From Ascochyta rabiei (taxonomy: Eukaryota > Ascomycota > Dothideomycetes > Pleosporales > Didymellaceae), in NCBI RefSeq assembly GCF_004011695.2, contig NC_082411.1:1844001-1908000 (forward strand): 64,000 nucleotides of DNA, in the 5' to 3' direction. Shown here piece after piece: positions 9,238-20,695 of this stretch. Position 1 is the first letter of the stretch; the number at the start of each line of letters is the position of its first letter. The notes beneath the pieces are model-generated. The model was not told where the DNA came from, searched no databases, and saw only the letters and a program-made list of their open reading frames with translations. Position numbers and translations under genes: made by a program.

Positions 9238-11088
9238 ATGCGGGTTTGTACTCTGACAATCGTTGCAGCTAGTTCTCTATGGCAGGCAGACGCGGCCAAG
9301 ATCGATCGCCAGACCGTTGAACATGCTGCTGACACGTACGATTTTGTAAGCATACATCGAGTTTCCTACATTGATTATCTGACCAAAACACAGATTGTTA
9401 TAGGAGGTGGAACAGCAGGTCTTGCTGTCGCCTCTCGCGTCAGCATCGGCCTGCCTAACAGCACCGTACTTGTGATTGAGGCCGGTCCAGATGGGCGCCA
9501 AGAGCCAGGCATCTATATTCCAGGACGGAAGGGCTCAACTCTTGGGGGTCGGTATGATTGGAACCTTACGACTGTGCCTCAATCCAGTGCCAACAACCGA
9601 ACGTTTGCGCAGAATCGTGGCAAGGTTCTTGGAGGCAGTAGTGCGCTGAATCTCATGTCGTGGGACCGTACATCCATTGCAGAACTCGATGCATGGGAAA
9701 AGCTCGGCAACGAGGGATGGAATTGGAAAAGTCTTTATCCCGCGATGTTGAAAGCTGAAACTTTCTTGCCCTCGCCAGAGTACGGTACGCAGGGTGTCGG
9801 CAGGACTGGTCCTATTCAAACTCTGATCAGCCGGATATTTCCCAGGCATCAGTCCTCGTGGATACCTACGCTGAACAACCTTGGCCTGGCAACGAACAAA
9901 GAATCGCTTGATGGACACCCGATTGGTGTCAGTACTCAGCCGAACAACGTCAGCCCGAACTACACTCGATCATACGCACCCGAGTACCTCAAGCTCGCCA
10001 AAGACAACCTCGCTGTAAGGCTAGACACCCGCGTAACTAAGGTCAACTTCAAGAGCAAGACTGCGACAGGTGTTACTATTGAGGATGGGACTATTATCCA
10101 TGCTCGGAAGGAAGCCATCCTCTCTGCTGGGTCATTCCAAACCCCTGGTCTCCTTGAGCTCTCTGGTGTCGGCAATGCAACGCTTCTGAAGAAGCTGGGT
10201 ATCCCTGTTGTTAAGAATCTTCCTTCAGTTGGCGAAAACCTATCTGATCACATCCGCATCCAGAGCTCATACCAACTCAAGCCTGAGTACCCCTCTTTCG
10301 ATGTTCTGAAAAACACGACTCGAGCTGCTGTTGAGCTTGCGGCGTACAATGCTGGGCAAGTGTCATTGTATGACTACACAGCCAGCGGTTACGCTTATTT
10401 CCCTTGGCATGTCGTGTCCAACGACACTGCTACTATGTTCCGTAAGCTGGTGCAAGGCGACACAAGCTTAGATACTGCAGTGGACCAAGTCAAGAAGAGC
10501 TATTTGTCGTCTCCTCTCAGCGCCACGGTACCACAACTTGAAGTTATCTTTTCCGACGGCTACACCGGTCTCAAAGGCTACCCAGCTGTCAACTCGTCTC
10601 TTTTCGGCATCGGCACGTTCTCACTTATTGGTGTCGTACAGCACCCTCTGAGCAAAGGAAACGTACACATTATCTCTCGCAACATCACTGACAAACCCGT
10701 AATCAACCCGAACTACCTCTCCCACCCTTATGATCTTCAAGCCGCGACCAATCTCGCCAAATTCCTGCGTACAATTGCCTCCACATCGCCGTTGAAAGAC
10801 GTGTGGACTGAAGAATACGAGCCCGGAAAGGCAGTCCAGACCGAGGAGGACTGGAGCAAGTATGCATTAGCTAACACGCTGAGTATTTACCATCCTATCG
10901 GTACTGCAGCACTGCTCCCGGAGAAGGATGGAGGCGTGGTCGATCCCGAGTTGAAAGTATACGGTACAGCGGGATTGAGAGTGGTCGATGCGAGCATCAT
11001 CCCATTGTTGCCGAGCGCGCATATCCAGACACTGGTTTATGGTATTGCGGAGAGAGCCTCGGAGATGATTATTGCAGAATATAGGTAG
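9238..11088 (+). CDS. GMC oxidoreductase (FAD-dependent alcohol/aryl-alcohol oxidase type), likely secreted
   Basis: FAD-dependent glucose-methanol-choline oxidoreductase, about 600 residues once intron 9346-9393 is removed; exons are 9238-9345 and 9394-11088. Splicing restores the family motif YDF-IVIGGGTAGLAVASR for dinucleotide binding, then NSTVLVIEAGPDG. The second GMC signature, GGSSALNLMSWDR (near residue 140 of the spliced protein), and GSFQTPGLLELSGVG follow. The C-terminus has YHPIGTAALLPEKDGGVVDP and PSAHIQTLVYGIAERASEMI, which supply the active-site His pair. A weak signal peptide (residues 1-20, cleavage near ADA-AK) suggests secretion. The substrate (aryl alcohol, choline, glucose or a metabolite) cannot be told from sequence. 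The intron is 48 bp and has no stop, so an unspliced reading adds 16 residues inside the FAD motif. Confidence 0.92.
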   Translation: MRVCTLTIVAASSLWQADAAKIDRQTVEHAADTYDFVSIHRVSYIDYLTKTQIVIGGGTAGLAVASRVSIGLPNSTVLVIEAGPDGRQEPGIYIPGRKGSTLGGRYDWNLTTVPQSSANNRTFAQNRGKVLGGSSALNLMSWDRTSIAELDAWEKLGNEGWNWKSLYPAMLKAETFLPSPEYGTQGVGRTGPIQTLISRIFPRHQSSWIPTLNNLGLATNKESLDGHPIGVSTQPNNVSPNYTRSYAPEYLKLAKDNLAVRLDTRVTKVNFKSKTATGVTIEDGTIIHARKEAILSAGSFQTPGLLELSGVGNATLLKKLGIPVVKNLPSVGENLSDHIRIQSSYQLKPEYPSFDVLKNTTRAAVELAAYNAGQVSLYDYTASGYAYFPWHVVSNDTATMFRKLVQGDTSLDTAVDQVKKSYLSSPLSATVPQLEVIFSDGYTGLKGYPAVNSSLFGIGTFSLIGVVQHPLSKGNVHIISRNITDKPVINPNYLSHPYDLQAATNLAKFLRTIASTSPLKDVWTEEYEPGKAVQTEEDWSKYALANTLSIYHPIGTAALLPEKDGGVVDPELKVYGTAGLRVVDASIIPLLPSAHIQTLVYGIAERASEMIIAEYR

Positions 11089-12549
11089 TTCGTGTAGGTG
11101 CGTCGATTTGTATGCTACCCTCATGCAACTGGGGTGTTTTTCCGGAGTACGCTTCACGACGAATAGTGTGCGTATGATGATCACAAGCAAGCCTGATTCT
11201 TTAAGCTTCGGTCTTGCACTCCTTTGCCAGCGCACGACTGGGATGAGAGAAATTGACAGAAACTTGTTCCTAGGCCGACCAGGTCAATTGCTGCAGAACT
11301 TAGTTCGTCTTTGTTCGCCTTTGTCTGTTCATCAGTAACAATCAACATTGAAGCTTATTACTATTCGTGGAAGAGGGAGTCAAAACAAGTCCGTCGCCGC
11401 GTAGGTCAGTGTTTCTTCGGCCTGTATAGCCCGTCGAGAATGTAGGTTCCATGCTCATACCCATCTGGACGAGGCGGTGTGTGACACTGATAGGGTCGAA
11501 TGTAGAGTTGTTTGAGCAGTGAGCACCCTCGAGCGGACAAGGCTACGCACCCGCGTGACAGACCCTCTCGGTTCAACCTCGACAGAAGAGGCTATATATT
11601 TCATGATTGTGCAAAAATGATAACTAGTAGTAGTTTATGCCTATGTTCAAGGCTCTAATTTTCTTGCATGGCGTCATCTCCCAAACCCATCACTAGTGCC
11701 ATTAGCAGCCACAACACCAGACGCTAACATCCTCCCACAACTATCACCTTATGTCAACGGCAATATACTGAAATCGCTGGGTCTCGACAGCGTCCTCACG
11801 GCGACTTTGCGTAGCAATCGTGTGACAGGAACTGCCCAGGAGACTTGCCGGTATCACGGCAGCATGAGTTAGGGATATCCATGCAACACAGGAAATCGTC
11901 CATCAGCAGTTCGTAATTAGTTGAAAAGTGCGCAGGTCGTGGCAGTGCCACGATTCGATCGGCACCAGAAGTGGCTTTGTTCGGGACGTGTTATGGCGGG
12001 AGCGCAGGCTTCCGGGTCACAGATCGTCAGCGGAAGCGCAGACAAGAGATGGACAGTTCGCTACCAGACTGACATCCTGATGGCGGCGCGCCCAAAAGGG
12101 TTGAACCGCGCCTCCTGCAGGATGCTTGGCGGATTGATCTTCAACACTTCCAGCCCTGCGGGTCTGCCGCTTACTCTCTTGATGATGCTCCAAAGACGGC
12201 CCCGCTGCGGAAACGAGTCTCTCCGGCTCTACGATCTGTTTTATCATAGCTATCAGCAATCTCTCCTGACGTGCGCCTGCAGATGCGTTCTTCCAAATTT
12301 CCGTGGCTCATCTTCTCAAATCTGAACTTGTGAGTTCGTGCTCAGCCACGTTCACTGGATTGTAAGACCGCGCACTGCCAAGCACATGACGCGTTAGGTT
12401 GCTGAATGAGCCGTGAGCTTACAGCTGATACATGCAGGGTTGTAGTAGTACAGGGATTGTCAGCGTGTTATTACTGTACGACGCCCTCGCTTCTGCGCAA
12501 TCCTCTTCCGCCGTAACATTACTCGAATTCTTGTCGCGCAACCGTCAAG
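11089..12549. other. Intergenic, no gene seen
   Basis: 1.46 kb between the GMC gene and the DUF7053 gene, both on the plus strand. Open frames of up to 134 codons at 11921-12325 have no recognisable family, and their residue composition looks like a chance frame. Presumed terminator and promoter DNA. Confidence 0.4.
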
Positions 12550-13707
12550 ATGATGCGCAGGAAGACGACGTACACGAACATCACACCCATTCCCTCCTTC
12601 ATTCCACGACAACTGGCAATCGACATCCTGCACAGCCACGGCGAAGTTATCGAGTTGAACCCTCTCGTGACAGGCTTCGAGGCAATCAAAGCGCCCCGCG
12701 ATGCCCCATCTGATGAGTTCTACGCGACATGGTATGAAATCTCGCAACGGATACAATACATCCCTGGTATTGGAAAGCTGGGCAGCGGCGCTATAAAGTT
12801 CAAAGGGTGTTTCCACGATATGCCATGGGGCTTGCAGACACACGTATACGCCCCTGCCGGCGTTGACCTTCGGAACAAATGGCAAATCTGCGGAAATCAG
12901 CCTGGAGAGCCTGCCCAGACTCGGGAACTAGGTATTGGCGCTCCACCCGAGGGCTTGTACTTGCGGGAGGACATTGAGATCAAATGCAACATGGCCATGG
13001 TTGGGTTTGTAAGGAAAGAAAACAAGGCCGCTTCAAAGATCTTAGTCGATCGTCTTATCAAGAAAGCTGAGCTGCTCGATTCTGGTGTTTTGCAAGGCAT
13101 GATGGACAAGGGCAAACTGAAGACGGTCAACCCCGCAGATCGGTCTGGCAGAGTTCCAACATCGCCAGGCTTATCGCCCCAGCACGCAAACATGCAACCG
13201 TACAACATGCCCTTATCACCTGCGCGTTCGCCGACGCAGATGCATTACCCAAGTCAACAGCAGTTCGTCCCTCCAGGTCAGCTTCTAGGGCAGAACAACA
13301 CCGTCATGGAGCTGCCTGGCGACTATTACCATGCGCAACCATCACCGGGCCTCCTACACCCAGGACATCGTCTGTCGAATGCAAGCGAAGGATCAGTCTC
13401 ACCAAACCTGCCGGACGCACGCTGGTCGCAAGCATCAAACGATTATCAAAGCTCAACAAGTTCACGCCCAAGTTCATATGCCGCGTCTGATAATCTTCGA
13501 TCCCCCGGACTCGACCAGAAAGTTTTCACAGCAGAACTGCCAACAATGGAAGAAACACGGGAAGAGCATACCGACCGTCAGAAACGCGAGAGTCACCAAA
13601 GCGCGCACGAGCACAAATACAACTACAATCCTCAAGATTACGCACGGCAGGCGCATTATGCCATGCCGCCACAGTACAGCGCTCACAACTCGCAAGGTAA
13701 TCAATAA
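12550..13707 (+). CDS. DUF7053-type fungal protein
   Basis: 385 residues, intronless. The N-terminal 180 residues have the pattern of the fungal DUF7053 family: MMRRKTTYTNITPIPSFIPR, then AIDILHSHGEVIELNPLVTG, a compact beta-rich middle (FYATWYEISQRIQYIPGIGK, GAIKFKGCFHDMPWGLQTHV) and a helix at KAASKILVDRLIKKAELLDS. The rest (about 200-385) is low-complexity, rich in Pro, Ser, Gln, Asn and His (LSPARSPTQMHYPSQQQF) and probably disordered. The molecular function of the family is not known to me. The START/SRPBCC-like look of the first half (a small beta sheet with a long C-terminal helix) suggests ligand binding, which is inference only. No signal peptide. A second ATG follows immediately, so the start could be 12550 or 12553. 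Confidence 0.75.
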   Translation: MMRRKTTYTNITPIPSFIPRQLAIDILHSHGEVIELNPLVTGFEAIKAPRDAPSDEFYATWYEISQRIQYIPGIGKLGSGAIKFKGCFHDMPWGLQTHVYAPAGVDLRNKWQICGNQPGEPAQTRELGIGAPPEGLYLREDIEIKCNMAMVGFVRKENKAASKILVDRLIKKAELLDSGVLQGMMDKGKLKTVNPADRSGRVPTSPGLSPQHANMQPYNMPLSPARSPTQMHYPSQQQFVPPGQLLGQNNTVMELPGDYYHAQPSPGLLHPGHRLSNASEGSVSPNLPDARWSQASNDYQSSTSSRPSSYAASDNLRSPGLDQKVFTAELPTMEETREEHTDRQKRESHQSAHEHKYNYNPQDYARQAHYAMPPQYSAHNSQGNQ

Positions 13708-14351
13708 ACGGAGATCCGATGTGCGCGTGTTCACCTGATGGGTTGAGGGGCTACCGTGCGCTCTGGGGTCTCAATCCTCTCTAGTGTCGGCATGTTATTC
13801 CAACCCTGAAGGCTTGGACTTTGCTTGTGCTTTGGCGCTCGAGTTTTGCGCAGGATGTTAGCGACCGTACGACTTACGAATTTCCTTGGCTTGAGATATC
13901 CCCTGCTTTTGTATTTAATGCTAGTTTTGCCTCCACAGACTACGCTCAGTCGTTCACGTAGCACTACTGCCCAATTTGGACCTCACGTTGATCATGCCGC
14001 ACCATCTGGGGGATGACGTTTGATGCACTGACGCGGAATTCTCACCGATGCAACATCGCCCCCGTGAGCGAATCACCATATCCGCAGTTCGGTTTCCTGC
14101 TGCAGGTTCAATATAAAGACTTGGTCCGCGCTTGGGTACGTGTTGCTCCTCGCATACTTGGAGCGGGGTTGGCCAATGAGGTCACTTGTTCTGGTGGCCA
14201 TCTCCGTCATGATAATGAGATGGCACCTACCCCGGGTCTTACTTGGAACATTTAGTGGCGATCTCATCTGTGCATTAAGCTTTCAACAAGCCTTCCTTTG
14301 CAGTCAGAAGCAACCTTTTCCCAACTCCTTCCGTTCTGAAGGATCCTGACC
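13708..14351. other. Intergenic region upstream of MFS permease
   Basis: 644 bp between two plus-strand genes. The last 250 bp are the likely promoter and leader of the permease. Two GATAA-type cores on either strand are seen near 13480-14220, too few to claim nitrogen control. No coding signal. Confidence 0.3.
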
Positions 14352-16111
14352 ATGGCTGCCGAGAATGACTACAAAGATCACGGTGCGATGGGCGCGAAGT
14401 TTAGTCATCCGGAGCATCTCGAGACGGCACGCGAGGAGGCCCTCCACCATGGATGCCTTTCCGCAGAAGAGCTGGAGATCGAGAAAAAGCTCAGGAGGAA
14501 AATCGACATGCGCATCATGCCCGTTCTCATCCTCATCTACCTAATGAACTATATCGACAGGTATGCAGCATGCAGCATCGCAGCGTATATATTAGCTCAC
14601 ACCTAACAATACACCAGAAACAACTACGCTGCGGCACGCTTACAAGGTCTGGAAAAAGATCTGGGTCTCGTTGGCAGCCAGTACCAGACTGCTCTTTCGA
14701 TTCTGTTCGTTGGGTACGTTATTCCTGGTTACTAAACAGCATTGAATAACAACGATGAAGCTACATCCTAATGCAAGTCCCTTCCAACATCATCCTGAAC
14801 TGGGTCGGCCGACCGTCGTTGTATCTTGGCTGTGCCACCATTGCCTGGGGCTTGGTATCAACTCTTACGTCTCAGGTTCATAACTACCAAGGCATCGTAG
14901 TAGCACGCTTCTTTCTTGGTATTGTGGAGGCACCTTTCTTCCCGGGATCGCTGTTTTACCTGAGCAAATGGTATACTAAAGAAGAGCTGGCAAAGCGCAA
15001 CGCCATCTTCTTCGCTGGCTCGCTAGTCTCTGGAGCATTCGGTAACCTCATTGCAGCCGGCATTTTGAGCGGCTTGGATGGCAGTCTTGGGCTGGCTGCC
15101 TGGAAATGGTAAACTGCGTCCACAAACAGCCACAAGCTTACATCGACTAACTCTTTTCCAAAGGCTATACATCCTGGAAGGTGCCATCACAATGGCTGTC
15201 GGTATCGCAGCGATATTTATCCTACCTGACTTCCCGGAGACTTGGAAGGGACTCCAGCCAGAGATGAAGCGCGTAGCCCTCAGACGTCTTGCCATCGATG
15301 CCGCCGAAGCTGATGTTGACGAAGCTGGCGGTATGAGCCAAATCAAGGGCATGAAGCTTGCCTTCACCGATCCTAAGACCTACATTCGTTAGTCAGCCAC
15401 TCTCATCACTACGCGTTCTAATGCTGACCTTCACAAGTCGCTCTTGCATACATGGGGATAACCGGCTCGGCTGGCTTCCAGAACTTTTTCCCGACTCTCA
15501 CCGGAACCTTGGGCTACGGTCGCGTTATCTCCCTCCTCCTTGTCGCTCCTCCCTACGTTTTCATGGTCTTTTATTCATATGGCCACTGCTACCTCTCCGA
15601 TCACTTAGGCAATCGCTTCTGGTTCCTCACATACCCTGTCTTTGTTTCTATTGTCGGGTTTCTGGTCTTCATGTTTACTGACGACTTCGGACCGCGGTAC
15701 TTCTCCTTCTTCCTGATGAACTTTGTCTTTGCTCAAAACGGCACAATCTATGCCTGGATCTCCAACGCCATCCCGCGGCCTCCTGCCAAGCGTGCTGCGG
15801 CGCTTGCTTTCATAAACTCCATCGGCAACTCCGCGTCAATCTGGACGCCCTTCACATACTTTCCCAGCTCGAAGCCGCATTATCGACCCGCGCTAGGCGT
15901 GTGCATTGGACTGCAGGTGTTGAGTCTGGCGTGTTTTGTCGGCATGAGGTTCTATCTTCAGGCGCAGAACAGGCAGATGGCAAAAATGGAGAATGAGAAC
16001 ACCGAATTGACGGAGAAGGACATGAAGAAGTTGAGGGAGACGGCCGAGTTAGAAGGTGTGGATGTTGCGGCTGCAAGGGTTCTGCAGAAGGGCTATCGAT
16101 ATATGATCTAG
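14352..16111 (+). CDS. Dal5-type MFS permease (anion:cation symporter family)
   Basis: Major facilitator superfamily permease, about 516 residues from five exons: 14352-14560, 14618-14713, 14761-15108, 15164-15387 and 15438-16111. All four introns are 47-57 bp with GT-AG ends and restore one frame. It starts with a hydrophilic cytosolic leader, then KIDMRIMPVLILIYLMNYID-R-NNYAAARLQGLEKDLGL, the characteristic TM1-loop of allantoate/nicotinate/vitamin (ACS) permeases. Later come VARFFLGIVEAPFFPGSLFY (TM4 motif of the family), SGAFGNLIAAGILSGLDG, and in the C-half ISNAIPRPPAKRAAALAFIN. Twelve transmembrane segments are expected. The substrate is probably a small organic anion (allantoate, nicotinate, biotin or similar), not resolvable here. 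Ends in a charged tail GVDVAAARVLQKGYRYMI. Confidence 0.93.
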
Positions 16112-17425
16112 GCTTGAGGACGAGGGGCAGGAGAGGGACTGGACGATGCGTATCTTGGATCAGTGGGAAGAGATGACAATCCCATTACTATGAAAGGTCT
16201 CAGCATCACAGAGCTACTGAGCTGTTGAATCTGAGCTTGCCACTTCCACAGAATGGTCATCGCCACTGTAGATGTGACACCTGACATTTGCTACCGAATC
16301 TTTTTCGCTCTTCGCTTTTCGCTCACAACTAAACGTCGTTGCTGACAGATGTCTCAGCCCCATTGCAGCGATGATGGAGCGATACCTGTTCCAAGTATGC
16401 TCTCTTGAACTCATGTCTGGATTTAGCTCGCATAAGTCGATAGTTTGGCGGTGGCGCGTAGAAACACATTGGCAAGAACGTGCGCATGCTCCAACAGCGC
16501 TCCCACCCCCCTACTGACGTTGAAATGTGCGAAATGTACAATGTTATTCTACAGCTGCTCAGGCGTTTTCAACTAGAGCTTGCCAAACCCAAACATGAAT
16601 GGGAAACGCACAACTATTGGTTCAATAAGCCAGCCAGGGTCTATATATCGAGGTTCAGCTGAGAGGAGAAGAGTCGGTGCTCTATGCGCGTGACCAGCAA
16701 CTGAATCTCACGGATCTGATCGCACTACACCCAGTTGCCTTCGCTCATGGCTAGGTTCGAGGTTCGTTTAGAAATACCGATCCTATCATGCACTCCCCTC
16801 AGTTGATCGTACAAGGAAGACTCATTTTCTCTTTTTTCTTTTTGCGGACGATTCATGGTTCTGCTGTCTGCATCTTCGGTCCTTCTGGTTTCCTTGCGTG
16901 GTGGTGCTCGGCTTTCGGGCCGCGCAATCAGCCCTAACGATTGCGCGATCTCAAAGCCTGGCGACAAACACCCTCAGTCAGTCCAACCCCAGATCGACCA
17001 ATCTTGATCTTCCGCTGACAGTCGAACGGCCCTTGAAAACATATCGTTTTCGACATCGCTTCTGGACCTCTTTCAACCGTACGCTTAGCGCAATACCTTT
17101 CGAGTTAACAAGCCTCGCTTGGCGGGTGATAAGCAAATGCGCCAACACCGATCAAGCATCGTTCAACTTCTTAGCCAATAGTGTTCATCGGAGGCTCGAT
17201 GTATTGCGACGACGTGGTAGAAGACCCGGATCCAGGCGCTCGGCGCGGCCGGGTCTGTAAGCACGCCATTTCATCCAGCTGGTAGGGACGTTTTTATCGC
17301 ATTTCAAAATTTCGCATAGCATCTGCGAATAATATTTAGTATGCTCTACACATAAATTAGGCCCGTCCCCCATGATAAGTGGATCTTCAAGTGCGGTTCC
17401 TATCTTGACTTCAAACTTGCCCATC
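16112..17425. other. Intergenic between two transporter genes
   Basis: 1.3 kb with only short chance frames. It separates two plus-strand permease genes, and the right part is presumed promoter of the amino-acid permease. I see no RNA gene or repeat. Confidence 0.4.
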
Positions 17426-18899
17426 ATGGCCGAGCACCATGCCAACGACATCGTCAAGGTTCAGTCCAAGACCTTCGATACCGAAGCCCAGGATTCCGAC
17501 AATGACAGCACAACATATGTAATTAACGCTCTGGTCAATGAGGATCGTGAACATGAAATCAAACTTCGTACCATGACCTGGCAACGGGCTGCCTGGCTAC
17601 TGGCTGGTGATCAAGTGTGCCTTGCCATCATGGCGCAGTCTTGGTCGCTCTCGTGAGTATTCATTCAAACTCCATACATCACTCGCTAACGATTCACACA
17701 GTGTCCTTGGATGGGTTCCTGGCATCATCACCATGGTCGTAGCTGGTGTGCTCTTCTACATCACCTCGATGACAATGCACAAATTCATCATGAAACACCC
17801 GCAAATCAAGGATATCTGCGACTTTGGGTACTACGCTTTCGGCAAGAGCAAAATCGCCTACGAATTCACAGCAGTCATGTTGCTCTTGAACAACATCATG
17901 CTGATCGGATTCCATATCCTGACTGGAGCTAAAGTATTGAACACGCTGTCCGACCACTCGATGTGCACTGTGATCTTCTCGGTCATTGTCACACTAATGG
18001 GCATCGTCATGTCACTACCAAGGACACTCAACCATGTATCGTTCATGTCGATGTTCTCTGCCGCATGCATGGGGGTTGCGATCCTCCTCTTTCTGGTCTT
18101 CGCTGGGATTGAGGACCACCCTCTTTACGGATACAATGGCAACTACCCAAAGGCCGGACCGGTGAGAACTTACGCTTTTCCGGCTAAAGGCACAACTTGG
18201 GTCGCAGCGATGAACGCCGTGCTCAACATCACCTTCCTCTGGGTGCCGCAGATTCTCTTCCCCACATTCATCTCCGAAATGGAAAAACCACAAGATTTCC
18301 CCAAGGCACTCGCTGTTCTTGCTGGTATCTCGGCTTTCTTGTTCATCGTCCCTCCGGCTATCGGTTTCCACTATCTCGGGCAATACTCGACTGCTCCTGC
18401 GTTTGGAAGTTTGGGAACCACAGTGTACAAGAAGGCCTCATTCTCTTTCGTCATTGTGCCAACGCTAGTCATCGGTGTCATCTACGCCAATGTAAGCGCC
18501 AAATTTGTTTACGGTCGCCTTATGGGTAAAAGCCGCCATGCCCATAGCAACACAGTCCTCGGCTGGGGTGTATGGATCGCCGTCATGGCAGTGATCTGGT
18601 TCGTGGGCTTCGTCTTCGCTGAAGTCATTCCTTCCATGGGCGACTTTCTCTCACTTCTGGGCGCGGCGTTCGATTCTTTCTTTGGCTTTATCTTCTTTGC
18701 AGTGGCGTACTGGCAGCTGTACAAGGGCCAACTGTTCAACGGCTTAGCACGAAGTGTGAAGACGGTCACACATATTTTTATCATGTTGTGCGGTCTGTTC
18801 CTGCTTGGTCCTGGTCTGTATGCTGCAGTGGAGGCCATCATCGATGACTACAGTAGCGGTGTCAAACCAGCGTTTTCGTGTGCCAACGTCGCGATTTGA
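17426..18899 (+). CDS. Amino-acid permease, AAAP (Mtr-like) family
   Basis: About 474 residues in two exons, 17426-17652 and 17702-18899, joined across a 49 bp intron (donor GTGAGT) that reads QSWSLS-VLGWVPG. The AAAP/Mtr pattern is clear: a cytosolic leader, RTMTWQRAAWLLAGDQVCLA at TM1, then SVLGWVPGIITMVVAGVLFY (TM2), DICDFGYYAFGKSKIAYEFT, and about eleven hydrophobic segments in total, including FLWVPQILFPTFISEMEKPQ and FIMLCGLFLLGPGLYAAVEA. Neurospora MTR, the family founder, imports neutral aliphatic and aromatic amino acids, and a similar role at the plasma membrane is likely. The start was chosen at the ATG in CATCATGG; an upstream in-frame ATG at 17372 would add 18 uncharacteristic residues. 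Confidence 0.9.
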
Positions 18900-19180
18900 G
18901 TACAAGTTAGCTTTGTAGATGTCTCAATTTGAAGTTGAGTCTATCAATAATTTTTCTCGCTCATCTTGGTCGTTGCGTTGTGACATAATTGAAGAGAACA
19001 TGTAAAATTCTTAATGGTTGTTTGGAAGATATTTCGCCACGGGTCGAAAGGACAGAGAGTACCTCAAGAATGTGGTATGGTCGAGAGAAGCTTGGCGAAA
19101 TGCCCCAGATCGTTTTTTGACAACCCAAGAATGGTACTCCGATCGCAGTATCGCGAAGCACGTATATATGGAAGGTCCAT

Positions 19181-20480
19181 TTACGAAACTAGAACTAGAC
19201 CAGCAGGAGGTGCCTTCCACGTAACAAGATATTCCACGATCACGTCAGTAGTCTTACCGCCCAACGGCAGACTCGTATGCCCATCACCTTCTCTCAATAC
19301 AGAAACCTTGTTCTCAATTTCGTCCAACATGCCTGGCGCCCAGGGAAATCCTGTACTTGGATCTGCTGTGCTCTGGGTCAGCAGAACGGTAGAATTAGTC
19401 TTGATGTGCAATTTCTTTGGCGGGTTAACGTTCTTGGGTGACCAGCCCAAACACGCATGCTGCAGCGTCTACATCTGGCTCGCTCCCTGAGTCAATGATG
19501 CATACTCATTTGCTATACGCTGATGAGAAAGGATGTCTGGTAGTAATGACGAAGTGTCGTGCGTCCAGTCGAGGCAGCCAATTGCGAGAGACGATGCGGC
19601 TGTAGGATCTGTGAATTTGGTAGACAGGGCTGTAGTATCGCCTTGTGACGCATTATACAGTGCAGACACCAAAACTTCCCATGAATCCCCAAGACCAATG
19701 TCTTTATCTGCAAATGTAAGGTACGTGTGGGCGTTGAATTGGATTTCCTCATCGTTGAAATCGCTTCAGCAGTCGGTGTTGTTGCATGACAATGCTGGGA
19801 TTGGCGCCTTGCTAGCATTTTTGATGAGATCAGACGACAGCAATCTGACGTCCTGGCCTTTCAGAACTGATGCCTCGTTATGCCAGCCCAGTCGAAGAAG
19901 TGCGAGAGTCCCAGCTCGTAGGAAGAAGCCTCGATGAGAAGATTTGCAGCTTCGGCTTGGGAATGCTGCAAGATGCCATCGAGTGCAAGAGTCCGAATAT
20001 TCTCTGGATAGAGTGCATATGGCACTCTTCACGGGACGCTTATTCTTATGTATGCCATAAGCAGCGAGACCGAACCAATCATCGCTAGATTTCATACTAC
20101 CCAGCTTGATATCAAGCAAAGCGGCAAGGCAGAGCTCTAAAGTTTCGAGAGGGATGTTGCACAGGCGGTGAGGCTTAGTTCAGACGATGTTGCGGGCGCA
20201 GTACAGGTGCCGCTGACGGATGCCTTGCGCCCGACGCGCGTTTTGGGAAAAGTTGTGTAGTATCTCAGAGTAACAACGCTCTTTGTGAATGCCAGCTGAT
20301 TACTGTTGAAATGAATTGTCTCAAGACGGCGCAGAAGCCCAAGTGCATATGCAGAAATCAACACTAGAGTGTGGTGCAATATAGTGCAAGACTTCGCCCA
20401 ACCGAGATGATGGTTTTCCCATATTTTGATGTCTGCAGGATCAGAGTCAGCATCAGCATCGACTGTGATGATGGACGTAC
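19181..20480 (-). pseudogene. Decayed S33-type alpha/beta hydrolase (tripeptidyl-aminopeptidase-like)
   Basis: A once-complete secreted-type S33/TAP hydrolase, now broken. The C-terminal part is well preserved: ACLGWSPKNVNPPKKL, NSTVLLTQSTADPSTGFPWA and the His region VLREGDGHTSLPLGG (near 19270). Reading upstream in the same frame gives AIGCLDW, but a TAG at 19469-19471 and a TGA at 19766-19768 interrupt it. Further upstream the homologous sequence ALYPENIRTLALDGILQHSQ and ASSYELGLSHFFDWAG continues only in another frame, so at least two further frameshifts are present around 19890 and 20030. The nucleophile Ser region is not recognisable. Both stops could come from C:G to T:A changes. No function is expected. 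Confidence 0.75.
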
Positions 20481-20695
20481 AGGACCGCGCAATGTTAGCG
20501 TTAGTGCACTGACATCAATATTATCCATGTCGCCCAGCTCAATATTGCGTAGCCATTAACATCCGGATTAACATTAGTAATGTCAAAACAAAGCTCTTTG
20601 CATGCAACAAATACTTCGTCTAACCACCGCATATTCCAAGCGCCCAACTCCAAGGCTGATGAACAATCAAACAGTTACGGCATCGATTGCCAACA

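Noticed and set aside
9667..9918. Minus-strand frame in the GMC gene
   Set aside because: Antisense shadow of the oxidoreductase, with no motif.
11921..12325. 134-codon plus-strand frame
   Set aside because: No family resemblance, Arg/Cys/Leu composition typical of chance frames, and stops in related phases.
13331..13738. 135-codon frame overlapping the DUF7053 gene
   Set aside because: Out-of-phase shadow of the disordered C-terminal region.
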